Origin: RBC038 sp041390625 | GTDB lineage: Bacteria; Chloroflexota; Dehalococcoidia; UBA2979 | Length of the DNA: 64,000 nt | Assembly: GCA_041390625.1 (NCBI GenBank) | Contig: JAWKPM010000014.1 | Coordinates: 1-64,000, forward strand | Reading direction: 5' to 3' | Part shown: positions 8,996 to 18,133 of the stretch, one piece after another | Position numbering within the stretch: position 1 is the first letter of the stretch | How the letters are laid out: each line of letters starts with the position of its first letter | Program-made: the position numbers and the translations under genes | Notes under the pieces: model-generated | Told to the model about the DNA's origin: nothing | Database searches by the model: none | What the model saw: the letters and a program-made list of their open reading frames with translations, nothing else

Positions 8996-11900
8996 CTAGG
9001 CGTCCCCGATTCGCAGCGCGCGGTGCACCTGCAGTCGAACGTACAGTAGCACCACGCCTCCGATGGTCACGGCGAACACCGCCCCGAGGATCGCCCACGC
9101 GATGAACACCGAGGGCCATGACACGCCGAGGACGAACGGCGGCAGCACGTCCGCGCCCTGCTCGTCCGTGCCGAGCAGCCCCATCATCTGGCGCCCCACC
9201 TGCAGCCCCACGATCGTCCCGAGGCCCATCCCCGCCGCGATCACGAACAGCTGCTCGAACGCCACCACCCCGAACACCTGCAGCCGCGAGAACCCGAGGG
9301 TCCGCAGGATCGCGAACTCCAGCGCCCGCTCCTGCGCTGTGAGGTACGAGTACACGAGGAACCCGATCGCCGAGAGCAGCAGCACCGCCCCGAACGCGAT
9401 CGCGAGGATGCCCTGCCACCCTGCCGCCACCAGCGGGTCCTCCTGCTGCGCCAGCCGCTCCGTGTCGATGTCCACGATGTCGTCCGGCCCGATCCCGGCC
9501 GCCGTCAGCGCCTCAACCACCGAGGCCGGGTCATCCGTCGCGAACCACGCCTCGTTCGGCGTCGTCCCACGCACGCCCGGCACGCGGTTGATGCCGTACA
9601 GCAGCCGGTCGAGGTTCACGACCGCAAGCCCCGTGCTGCCCGCGGTTCGCACGGTCGGGAACAGCTCCACCGTGCCCACGAGCCGCGCCTCGACGAAGCG
9701 CGAGCCGACCAGCATCTGGAAGAGGTCCCCCTCCTCGAGCTCGAGCGCCGTGGCCGTGCTGTCGAGGAGGAAGGCCTGCATCGGCCGCACGTCACTCGCG
9801 AGTTGCAGGCCCCGCAACGGCGGTCCGCGCCTTGCGTCCACCCACGAGTAGCGAATCGATCCATCGAAGCCCGGCGGCGCCGAGCGGTCCGCGACGAAGC
9901 GGTCGCCCGAGGGCGTGGGTCGGTACCCCTCGAGCGTCGTCAGCCCATCCACCGAGGCGAAGGCTGTCACCGCGTACGCCCCCGCGAACGCCGCAGCCCC
10001 CGGCTCCTCCGGGTTCACGTCGCCGAGGTTCGCCTCCGTCGCCATCACCCCGCCGAGGAGCACCGTTCCTTCCGAGGCCGCGATGCTCCCTCGAGGCACG
10101 ATGAAGTACGAGATCAGTTCCAGCGGCGGCCGCAGGTCGTCGGCGCCCGGCAGCGGCGCCCACGCGAAGGTCCAGCCCTGCGTCACCGGCTGCTCCGGCC
10201 GCATCACCCCCAGTTCGACGTCGGCATACACGCCCCGCGAATCGCGCACGCGCACCGCCACGATCACGCGACCGCTGATCGTCGGCGCCTGCACCCACGC
10301 CCCGATCGCCGTCGGCGCGCCCTCGATAGGGAAGCCGGGCGATTCGATGTCGTTCTCCTCGAGGGTGGCCGCGACCTCGGCGAGCGACATCGAGGCGAAG
10401 TCGCCTCGGAAGAAGGCGACGTCCGCGAACGTCGACGGCTCGATCCCGAGGACGGTGACGTTCTCGCCGCCCGCTTGCGTCGAGGCGTTGCCCGTCGTCC
10501 GCAGCACCGGCGACGCGACCTCCGCGCCGAACCCTTCGAGGGCGCTCCGCGTCTCGAACTCCCCGTTCGCCGGCAGCCCGCGCAGGTCCGTCGCCCGCAC
10601 GTCGGCTCCCGAGGCGTACGCCGCCCGGTCGTCGTACGACTGGTCGAGGGTGCGGCTGAACGAGGCGCCGAACATCCCCACGCCCGTCGCGAACATCAGC
10701 AGCAGGATCAGCCGCGTGTAGTGCGTCGGGTTCCGCACCAGCGACCGGATGCCCACGAGCACCGCCGTGCTCGGCGTCTGGCTCAGCAGCATCGAGACCC
10801 CGCGCAGCACGAGGGGGAAGAGCCGCAGGAAGACGACGCCCACCGTGAGCAGGAACACCGCCGGCATCAGCAGCAGCAGCGGCTCCGACTGCAGGTCACC
10901 GAAGATCGAGGTGGTGAACAGGTCCTCACGCTGCGAGACCTGCCACAGCACCAGCGCGCTCGCCAGCACGAACAGCACATCGAGGTAGTACCGCAGGAAG
11001 AACGGCGTCGACCGCGGCCGCGCCGTCTGCCGGCGCAGCTCCACCATCGTCGACCGCGTGATGCGCCACGCCGGCACCATCAATGCCAGGAACGCGATCA
11101 GCGCGCCGCCCACCGCGAGCAGGTACGCCGTGCCCGACACCCGCACTTCGAGGAAGCCGCCGCCCGACAGCGCCTCGAAGGCCGGCGTCGGCCCGAGCGC
11201 GGAGATCACGAGGGCGGCAAGCGGCGGCCCGACCGCCACGGCCAGCCCCGCGAGGATCAGCGCCTCGACGCTGTACTGCGCGAGCAGCTGGCCCGTCGTC
11301 GCGCCGCGTGACCGCAGCAGCGCGATCTCGCTCGCCTGCCGTTCGACGAGCATCGTGGAGACCATCAGCAGGTAGTACGCGACGATGCCGGCGATCTGCA
11401 GCAGCAGGATCAACAGCGGCACCTGCGTGAAGAACAGCTTGCGGTCGTACGTGCGCAGCACCTCGATGAGATCGGTGTCGAGGCGCAGTCGCGACTCCGA
11501 GGCCCCCAGCGTCCGCGCCGCCCCCTCGAGGCCGTCCGCCACGTCCGTCGCCGTCCGCGCGCTCAGCGATTCGAGGTCAACGCGGTAGTCGTCCGCGAGG
11601 TCAGCCTGGATGCCCGGCAGCAGCCGCGCCACCGCCCCGAAGAGGGTCGCCTCCGGCACGTGGAAGGCGTACGTCTCCCAGCTCGCCGTGCGGCGGTCGA
11701 TCGCCTCCGGATCGCCGCCCCAGAACGGGTCATCGAGGTCCCGCGCCTCGACGATCGCCGCCACCTCGACGGTCAGTGGAGTCGCCTCGTCGTCCCAGAA
11801 CGGATGCAGTTCGAACTGCGTGCCGAGGCTCATCCCGTTGCGCTCGGCGGTCTCGCGACCCACCGCCACCGGCAGCGCTGCCCCGCTCGGCTCCGGCACC

Positions 11901-12346
11901 GGGTCCGGCCACGCGCCCTCGACGATCACGAGGTGCGATTCGATGTCCGATCGGAAGCGCAGGAACGCCCGAGGCCGGTCGTTCGAGGTGCTGACGGCCC
12001 CACCGAGCTCGGTCGGGAAGAACGTGGCCGTCGAGGCCTGGCGCAGGTGCTCGTCGACCGCGCCACCGAGCGCGCTGTTGATCACCGGGTCGATCCGAGC
12101 CCGCGCGCGCTGATACGAGGTGGCGTCGACCGCGACCGTCGTCTGCCCGACGTGCACATCGAGGTCGGCGCGGTCGTGGTGCTCCAGCGCGAAGTCGAGG
12201 CCGAGGTCGCGAATCGCCTCGGAGTAGAGCGCCGTGGATGACAGGATGGCAGCCGCCACGACCGTGCCGATGGCGACGCTCACCAGCAGCCGCCAGTTCC
12301 CGGCCATCCGACGGACGGCGATCAGCGGCAGCGAGCGATAGCGCAT
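8996..12346 (-). CDS. FtsX/MacB-family ABC transporter permease (1116 aa)
   Basis: Large permease with an N-terminal helix (VSVAIGTVVAAAILSSTALYSEAI), a big extracytoplasmic domain, a central group of helices near residues 310-540 including VEIALLRSRGAT-like FtsX signature (ASEIALLRSRGAT), a second extracytoplasmic domain, and a C-terminal FtsX core (ALEFAILRTLGFSRLQVFGV). The duplicated FtsX core explains the length. A TAGAAT -10 box sits 6 nt before its ATG, so the operon mRNA is probably leaderless. It is the first gene of an operon with two ATPases; substrate unknown. Confidence 0.88.
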   Translation of the reverse strand: MRYRSLPLIAVRRMAGNWRLLVSVAIGTVVAAAILSSTALYSEAIRDLGLDFALEHHDRADLDVHVGQTTVAVDATSYQRARARIDPVINSALGGAVDEHLRQASTATFFPTELGGAVSTSNDRPRAFLRFRSDIESHLVIVEGAWPDPVPEPSGAALPVAVGRETAERNGMSLGTQFELHPFWDDEATPLTVEVAAIVEARDLDDPFWGGDPEAIDRRTASWETYAFHVPEATLFGAVARLLPGIQADLADDYRVDLESLSARTATDVADGLEGAARTLGASESRLRLDTDLIEVLRTYDRKLFFTQVPLLILLLQIAGIVAYYLLMVSTMLVERQASEIALLRSRGATTGQLLAQYSVEALILAGLAVAVGPPLAALVISALGPTPAFEALSGGGFLEVRVSGTAYLLAVGGALIAFLALMVPAWRITRSTMVELRRQTARPRSTPFFLRYYLDVLFVLASALVLWQVSQREDLFTTSIFGDLQSEPLLLLMPAVFLLTVGVVFLRLFPLVLRGVSMLLSQTPSTAVLVGIRSLVRNPTHYTRLILLLMFATGVGMFGASFSRTLDQSYDDRAAYASGADVRATDLRGLPANGEFETRSALEGFGAEVASPVLRTTGNASTQAGGENVTVLGIEPSTFADVAFFRGDFASMSLAEVAATLEENDIESPGFPIEGAPTAIGAWVQAPTISGRVIVAVRVRDSRGVYADVELGVMRPEQPVTQGWTFAWAPLPGADDLRPPLELISYFIVPRGSIAASEGTVLLGGVMATEANLGDVNPEEPGAAAFAGAYAVTAFASVDGLTTLEGYRPTPSGDRFVADRSAPPGFDGSIRYSWVDARRGPPLRGLQLASDVRPMQAFLLDSTATALELEEGDLFQMLVGSRFVEARLVGTVELFPTVRTAGSTGLAVVNLDRLLYGINRVPGVRGTTPNEAWFATDDPASVVEALTAAGIGPDDIVDIDTERLAQQEDPLVAAGWQGILAIAFGAVLLLSAIGFLVYSYLTAQERALEFAILRTLGFSRLQVFGVVAFEQLFVIAAGMGLGTIVGLQVGRQMMGLLGTDEQGADVLPPFVLGVSWPSVFIAWAILGAVFAVTIGGVVLLYVRLQVHRALRIGDA

Positions 12347-12352
12347 TCGAGG

Positions 12353-12358
12353 ATTCTA
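12353..12358 (-). promoter_or_regulatory. -10 box TAGAAT of leaderless permease operon
   Basis: On the minus strand TAGAAT is followed by CCTCGA and then the ATG of the permease gene at 12346. Divergent to the polA promoter 50 nt away. Confidence 0.55.
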
Positions 12359-12409
12359 CGGGCCTCCGAGGCCCCGCCGCGCCCCCGCGGCCCGCGCGAC
12401 CCCGAGGGC

Positions 12410-12415
12410 TATACT
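12410..12415 (+). promoter_or_regulatory. -10 box TATACT of leaderless polA
   Basis: TATACT ends 6 nt before the GTG of polA at 12422. A -35 box is not obvious. Confidence 0.55.
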
Positions 12416-12421
12416 GCGCCC

Positions 12422-15310
12422 GTGACACCCGCGAACGACACGACCGAAACGAACGAGACGGCCGAGGCCGCCGAGGCTCCAGAGGCCGCCGAGGCCGAAC
12501 GCCCCCGGCTCCTGCTCGTCCTCGACAGCCACGGCATCATCTACCGCTCGTACTTCGCCTTGCGCGACACGCTCACGATCCGCGCCACGGGCGAGCCGGT
12601 CGGCGCGGTCTACGGCTTCGCGAACAGCCTGCTCTACGCCCTCGATCAGCTGAAGCCGACGCACATCATCGCCGCCTGGGACTCGCCCCAGAAGACGTTC
12701 CGCCACGAGGCCGACGAGCGCTACAAGGCCACACGTGTCGCGATGCCCGACGACCTCCGCCCCCAGGTCGAGCGCGTGCGCGCGCTCCTCGAGGCGTTCC
12801 GCATCCCCATCGTCACCGCCCCCGGCTTCGAGGCCGATGACGTCGTCGGCACGCTGACCCGCCAGGCCGAGGCCGAGGGCGTGCCCTCCGTCGTCCTCAC
12901 GCTCGACAACGACCTCGTGCAGCTCGTCGACGACGACGTGCACGTCTACATGTACCGCCCGTACCAGCGCGACTACGTGATGTACGACGAGGCCGCCGTC
13001 CGCGACCGCTGGGGCTTCGCGCCACAGCAGATGATCGACTACAAGGCCCTCGTCGGTGACAACTCCGACAACATCCCCGGCGTCCGTGGCATCGGTGAGA
13101 AGGGCGCCCTCTCCCTCATCGAGACCTACGGCACCGTCGAGGCGATGCTCGAGCACCTCGAGGAGATCAAACCGCCCCGCGCCCAGAAGGCGCTGACCGA
13201 GGGCGCCGAGGACGCACGCCACTCGAAGCTGATGGCGACCATCGTGCGCGACGTCCCCGAGGTCGAGCTGGACCTCGAGGCCGCGCTCGTCCGCGACTAC
13301 GACCGCGACGCCGTCCTCGAGATGTTCCGCGACCTCGAGTTCCGCTCCCTCGTCTCGCGGCTGCCCGAGCACATCACCGACGGCCCCGGCCAGCGCGCCG
13401 CCGCCGAGCCGGCCGCCGCCGAGGACCGCGAGTACGAGGTGGTGACCACCGCCGAGGGCCTGGCGAAGGTCGTCGCCGCCATCCGCAAGGCCGGCCACTT
13501 CGGCTTCGAGGTCGTCGCCGACGACGAGCATCCGATGCGCGCGCCCGACTGCCTCGTCGGCATCGGCCTCTCCATCGAGGCGCGTTCGGGCTGGTACGTC
13601 CCCTTCGGCCACACCCGCGAGCCCGCCCCGCCCGTCGAGGGCCAGCAGGAGCTCGCGATGGACGAGGCGCCCCTCGAGGACACGCCCATCGAGCAGCTCA
13701 CCCAGGCCGAGGTGCTCGTCGCCCTCGAGCCCCTCTTCACCGACGACTCACTCCGCCGCGTGACCCACAACGCGAAGTTCGGCCTGCTCGCCCTCGCCGA
13801 TGCCGAGGGCGGCTTCTGGTCCGCCCCCGCCGCCTTCGACACGATGGTCGCGGCCTACTGCCTCGGCGACTCGAACGTCACCGTCCGAGGTCTCGCGTTC
13901 AACCGTCTCGGTCAGGAGCTCGTCGACCCGAAGGTGCTGCTCGGCACCGGCCGCAAGGCAATCCCGTTCTCGCGAACGACCCCCGAGGACTGTGCCGCGT
14001 TCGCCGCCGGCAACGCCGACCTCGCCCTGCGCCTCTCCGAGGTGTTGGCGAAGGACCTCGAGGACAACAGCCTCGTCGGCGTCTTCGAGGACCTCGACAT
14101 GCCCCACGTCCCCGTGCTCGCGCGGATGGAGCGCTGGGGCCTCGCGATCGACCCGAAGGAGCTCGAGAAGCAGGCCCGCCACCTCGAGGCCGCCGTCGAG
14201 GCCGCGGAGCGCGAGGTCTTCTCGTCCGTCGGCCGCGAGTTCCAGATCGGCTCGCCCCAGCAGCTCTCACACATCCTCTTCGAGGAGCTGCACCTCCCGA
14301 AGACGCGCAAGACGCGCACCGGCTACACCACGGACGCGACCGCCCTCGAGGCGCTGCGCCACGTCCACCCCGCCGTGGCCGCCATCCTCGACTGGCGCGA
14401 GCTGACGAAGATCAAGTCCACCTACGTCGACACGCTGCCGGCGCAGGTCAACCCGCGCACCGGTCGCATCCACACCGTCTTCTCGCAGGTCACCGCCGCC
14501 ACCGGCCGTCTCTCGTCGAGCGACCCGAACCTCCAGAACATTCCGCTCCGCACCGAGGTCGGGAACGCCGTCCGCAGCGCCTTCGTCGCGCGCGACTGCG
14601 GCGAGGATCCGATGTACCTCTCCTACGACTACTCCCAGATCGAGCTGCGCATCCTCGCCCACATGTGCGGCGACGACGACCTCCGTCGCGCCTTCATGGA
14701 GGGCCAGGACATCCACGCCGCCACCTCGGCGCGCGTCTTCGGTGTCCCCCTGACCGAGGTCACACCGGAGATGCGTCGACGCGCGAAGGTCTTCAACTTC
14801 GGCGTCCTGTACGGCCTCACCGCCTTCGGCCTATCACAGCGCGAGGGCATTCCCCGCGACGAGGCCGAGGACTTCATCCGCACCTACTTCGAGGCCTACC
14901 CCGCCGTCGCCGTCTGGCGCGACAAAGTGGTCGACGAGGCCCGCGCGAAGGGCTACGCCGAGACGCTGACCGGCCGCCGCCGCTACATCCCGGAGCTCCG
15001 AGCCAGCAACCGCAACCACCGCATGGCCGCCGAGCGCATCGCCATCAATATGCCCATCCAGGGCACCGCCGCCGACATCATCAAGCTCGCCATGAACCGC
15101 ATCGATGCCGAGATGCTCGAGCGCCGCGAGCAGGGCGCCGAGGCCCGCATGGTCCTCCAGGTCCACGACGAGCTCATCTTCGAGCTCCCCGCCGCCGAGG
15201 CGGACGACGTCCGCGAGATGGCCCACCGTCTCATGCCCGCCCTCGAGCTCGCCGTCCCCCTCGACATCGAGGAGAAGTCCGGCCGCTCCTGGGGCGACCT
15301 CGCCGGCTAG
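12422..15310 (+). CDS. polA: DNA polymerase I
   Basis: 962-aa replicative-repair polymerase. Residues about 28-320 form the 5'-3' exonuclease/flap domain (LLVLDSHGIIYRSYFALRD, GFEADDVVGTL, GDNSDNIPGVRGIGEKGA). Residues 340-550 occupy the 3'-5' exonuclease position, but the DEDD metal ligands are missing (FGFEVVADDE where DxE is expected; HNAKFGLLAL where N..YD is expected), so proofreading is probably lost. The polymerase domain is complete: motif A DYSQIELR (about 736), O-helix RRRAKVFNFGVLYG (about 784), motif C LQVHDELIFE (about 913). GTG start follows a TATACT box by 6 nt; the Glu/Ala-rich first 25 residues are not conserved. Confidence 0.95.
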   Translation: MTPANDTTETNETAEAAEAPEAAEAERPRLLLVLDSHGIIYRSYFALRDTLTIRATGEPVGAVYGFANSLLYALDQLKPTHIIAAWDSPQKTFRHEADERYKATRVAMPDDLRPQVERVRALLEAFRIPIVTAPGFEADDVVGTLTRQAEAEGVPSVVLTLDNDLVQLVDDDVHVYMYRPYQRDYVMYDEAAVRDRWGFAPQQMIDYKALVGDNSDNIPGVRGIGEKGALSLIETYGTVEAMLEHLEEIKPPRAQKALTEGAEDARHSKLMATIVRDVPEVELDLEAALVRDYDRDAVLEMFRDLEFRSLVSRLPEHITDGPGQRAAAEPAAAEDREYEVVTTAEGLAKVVAAIRKAGHFGFEVVADDEHPMRAPDCLVGIGLSIEARSGWYVPFGHTREPAPPVEGQQELAMDEAPLEDTPIEQLTQAEVLVALEPLFTDDSLRRVTHNAKFGLLALADAEGGFWSAPAAFDTMVAAYCLGDSNVTVRGLAFNRLGQELVDPKVLLGTGRKAIPFSRTTPEDCAAFAAGNADLALRLSEVLAKDLEDNSLVGVFEDLDMPHVPVLARMERWGLAIDPKELEKQARHLEAAVEAAEREVFSSVGREFQIGSPQQLSHILFEELHLPKTRKTRTGYTTDATALEALRHVHPAVAAILDWRELTKIKSTYVDTLPAQVNPRTGRIHTVFSQVTAATGRLSSSDPNLQNIPLRTEVGNAVRSAFVARDCGEDPMYLSYDYSQIELRILAHMCGDDDLRRAFMEGQDIHAATSARVFGVPLTEVTPEMRRRAKVFNFGVLYGLTAFGLSQREGIPRDEAEDFIRTYFEAYPAVAVWRDKVVDEARAKGYAETLTGRRRYIPELRASNRNHRMAAERIAINMPIQGTAADIIKLAMNRIDAEMLERREQGAEARMVLQVHDELIFELPAAEADDVREMAHRLMPALELAVPLDIEEKSGRSWGDLAG

Positions 15311-15341
15311 CGCCATCCTGCCCTGCAAGCGACCACAGAGT

Positions 15342-16305
15342 TCATCTGGACCACGGCGCAATTCGAACATCTCGCGACAAGGCTGCGTCTTGGCCACGCC
15401 CAGACGCGCTCGTTGGTGAGTGCGGCGCCCGGGGATTTGATTCCTGTCGCCACCGGGCGCGAGCGTCGCGCGCTCGATCGTCGATGAACGCGCGGAGACC
15501 CATCGACAACGCCTCAAAGGCTTCGACGTGGAGCAGCGGTAACTTGTCGCGCTTGCGATCCAGCGAAGCACCGGCGAGCCGATGAAGGCGGGTCAGTGGT
15601 TTCTTGCTGAGCCGAACGGTCCAAAGATACGAATGGAGATCCGCCGCTTGCACGCCCGGATACCTGTCGTCGCGGATGTAGGTGAGCCCCCCCAACTCGT
15701 CTTGCCAGACCCCGAGCCGATTCGTCGACGTCTCCTGCGTGTATGCGGCGAAAGAGTTCTCTCGCGAGCGGTTCGTTCTTCGGATTCTCGTCCAGCACGA
15801 AGTCGACCATCGCGTCTTGGCGCGCCAATGCAAGTGCGTCCTCGGTCATCCGACTGAAGGCCGCCAGATATGGAGGACGTCCCGGCGCCCCGGAGGTAAG
15901 CAAGCGGGACTCGACCCGATCAGGTCGAACCTCGGTCGACACACGACCGGTGGTCACGTATCGGCGCATCCACTCCGGTTGCTCCGCGAAAGCGACGTTG
16001 TCGACCGCCGCTCCGACCGGAACGATCCGTCGGAACTCAATCTCAGCGAGGAGCCGCCTCAAGAACGCCTCAGCGCGCTCCTGCGTCCAGCCGTTGTACG
16101 GACTCTTCCTGCTTTGCCACGCGCTCTTCTGAAAGAAGGCGTAGGCATGGAACGCTGCGACCCCCTCCGCGTCGAGGATTTCGCGCCAACGCCGGTCGAA
16201 GGCAGCCCACTGGCTCGGCGACCCTACGTATCCCGACACAATCGTGTATGGCGACACCCCATCGGTGCCAGTTTCGTCGGCGAAGACCACGTCCCTGCGA
16301 ACCAC
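15342..16305 (-). pseudogene. DUF3800 protein, broken by one frameshift
   Basis: The N-terminal part (VVRRDVVFADETGTDG, start GTG 16305 with GAGG upstream, or TTG 16335) runs in one frame to about 15750. The C-terminal half (QDELGGLTYIRDDRYPGVQAADL) continues in another frame to 15342. The joint reads GAACTCTTTCGCCGC; removing one C restores ELFAAYTQETSTN, so a single-base insertion or a sequencing error explains it. DUF3800 proteins have an RNase H-like look and are common near mobile or defence genes; role unknown. Base composition is less GC-rich than the neighbours, and the gene sits between polA and mutM like an insertion. Confidence 0.75.
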
Positions 16306-16423
16306 CGAGACCTCAGATCGTCTTCTGCCGTCCAATGACAGCGCCGGCAGGCTGCAGGGGGCGCCCTCAGAGCCAGCGGATAGGACATCAGTTCTATCTT
16401 ACCAGGCTTGGCAGTCTTCGCCC

Positions 16424-16480
16424 GGGCGGGCGGGTGGGCCACCCCGAAGGGGATGGCACGGTCGCGGCGAAGCCGCGACC
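16424..16480 (+). repeat. Hairpin-G4-hairpin element, copy B
   Basis: Perfect G-quadruplex motif at 16424-16438 (four GGG runs with 1-nt loops), then CCCC-GAA-GGGG at 16443-16453, then a 9-bp hairpin GGTCGCGGC-GAA-GCCGCGACC at 16460-16480. The usual upstream GAA hairpin is not present. Located just before mutM. Confidence 0.75.
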
Positions 16481-16546
16481 TCACTTCCGAGGACCCCACC
16501 CCCGCTAGACTCCGAATCCAACACCGAGGACACGAAGGCCCCTCCG

Positions 16547-17368
16547 ATGCCCGAGCTCCCCGAGGTCGAGACGATCCGCCGCGACCTCACGCCGCTCCTC
16601 GTCGGGCGCCGCATCGAGGCCATCCGCATCCACTCCGGCGGAGAGCGCCTCGCCATCACCCACGCCCCGCGCGCCCTCGAGGCCGAGCTCGCCGGCCGCC
16701 GCGTCGAGGCCATCGGCCGCCACGGCAAGTACCTCCAGCTCCGACTCGACGATGGTCGCACCTGGGTCATCCACCTCCGCATGACCGGCGCCCTCGTGCA
16801 CGCGCCCATCGAGGCGCCCACCGGCCGCTTCGAGCGCGCCCGCATCGATCTCGACGACGCCACCTCGCTCCGATTCAACGACCTCCGCAAGTTCGGCACC
16901 TGGCACCTCGTCGAGGACCCCATCGAGGCCATGACCCGCAGCGGCCCAGACGCCCTCTCGCCCGAGTTCACCAGCGCCTGGCTCCGCGACCGACTCAAGG
17001 GCCGCTCCACCACCGTGAAGGCCGCGCTGCTCGACCAGCACGTCGCCGCCGGCGTCGGCAACATCTACGCCGACGAGGCACTCTGGCGCGCCGGCATCGA
17101 CCCCCGCACCGAGGCCGGTCGCCTCGGCCCGAGGCGCGTCGCGAGGCTGCACGGTGCCGTCGTCGACGCCCTCGAGGCCTCCATCGCCGACCGAGGCTCG
17201 TCCTTCTCCGACTACCGCGACGGTCTCGGCGCGGAGGGCCTGCACACCGTGCACGTCCACGTCTTCCGCCGCGACGGCTTGCCCTGTCACCGCTGCGCGA
17301 CGACCATCGTGAAGCAGCGCGTCGCCGGCCGCGGCACTCACTTCTGCCCCCGCTGCCAGCGCCGCTAG
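16547..17368 (+). CDS. mutM: Formamidopyrimidine-DNA glycosylase
   Basis: Base-excision repair enzyme removing oxidised purines (8-oxoG, FaPy) and nicking the abasic site. The N-terminal PELPEVE (residues 2-8, Pro2 nucleophile, Glu3) fixes the start at ATG 16547; longer in-frame starts are rejected. GRHGKYLQL carries the conserved Lys, a H2TH region follows (VGNIYADEALWRAGIDP), and the C-terminal zinc finger is CHRC...CPRC. Length 273 aa is normal. A TAGACT box lies at 16505-16510. Confidence 0.95.
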   Translation: MPELPEVETIRRDLTPLLVGRRIEAIRIHSGGERLAITHAPRALEAELAGRRVEAIGRHGKYLQLRLDDGRTWVIHLRMTGALVHAPIEAPTGRFERARIDLDDATSLRFNDLRKFGTWHLVEDPIEAMTRSGPDALSPEFTSAWLRDRLKGRSTTVKAALLDQHVAAGVGNIYADEALWRAGIDPRTEAGRLGPRRVARLHGAVVDALEASIADRGSSFSDYRDGLGAEGLHTVHVHVFRRDGLPCHRCATTIVKQRVAGRGTHFCPRCQRR

Positions 17369-17387
17369 AACCCCGCTGGAGGCCCGC

Positions 17388-17969
17388 GTGAACCTCGAGG
17401 ACCAGACCCCCCTCGAGGCCCCCGAGGGGTCCGGCGACGACGGCCTGGACGAGCATCGAGGCCACGTCGGCGTCGACCACTTCATCGGCGACATCGTCTT
17501 CGGCGCCAACGACGGCCTGATCACGACGTTTGCCATCGTCAGCAGCGTCGCCGGCGCCGAGCTCGGCGCGAAGGCCGCGCTCGTGCTCGGCCTCGCGAAC
17601 CTCCTCGGCGACGGCGTTTCGATGGCCGCCGGCAACTACCTCGGCCGGCGCTCCGATACCCAGGTCGCCGCCTCGCGAGCCGGCCGCCCCGCCAGCCGTC
17701 GAGGCCCGGTGTCGCACGGTGGCGCGATGTTCGCCGCGTTCGTAGTCGCCGGGACGGTGCCCCTGCTGCCGTACTTGCTGTTCGATGGCTCGACGGCATT
17801 CATCATGGCGTTGTGTGCCACGGCCCTGACGCTCTTCGGGGTCGGCAGCGCCCGAACCTTTGTCACGCGCCAGCCGTGGCTGAGCTCGGGCATGGAGATG
17901 CTGGCCGTCGGCTCAGTCGCGGCGATTCTGGCGTACGCCGTAGGGTGGCTGTTCCGCAGCGTGGTCTAG
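17388..17969 (+). CDS. VIT1/CCC1-family metal transporter
   Basis: Membrane transporter family moving Fe2+ or Mn2+. After a hydrophilic acidic N-terminus (about 30 aa) the signature HFIGDIVFGANDGLITTFAIVSSVAGA appears, then LANLLGDGVSMAAGNYLGRRS with the conserved metal-site Asp, Gly and Met residues. Five hydrophobic segments are visible in total. 193 aa is on the short side but typical of bacterial members without a long cytoplasmic domain. GTG 17388, 19 nt after mutM stop, with GGAGG just upstream; likely co-transcribed with mutM. Confidence 0.88.
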   Translation: MNLEDQTPLEAPEGSGDDGLDEHRGHVGVDHFIGDIVFGANDGLITTFAIVSSVAGAELGAKAALVLGLANLLGDGVSMAAGNYLGRRSDTQVAASRAGRPASRRGPVSHGGAMFAAFVVAGTVPLLPYLLFDGSTAFIMALCATALTLFGVGSARTFVTRQPWLSSGMEMLAVGSVAAILAYAVGWLFRSVV

Positions 17970-18133
17970 GTCAGAATCTGCGCGTCGAGTTGCGGGTTCC
18001 AAACGTGTTGGAAAACTACGCAACGTAAGCGCCTGTTCATCTGAGCACTTGTCTTCGTTGACATCCACGCGATACCTTCCGAACAGGGTGTCGGGGGAAC
18101 CCCTGATACCTCGCTTCGTCGAGGTGTCTGCGC

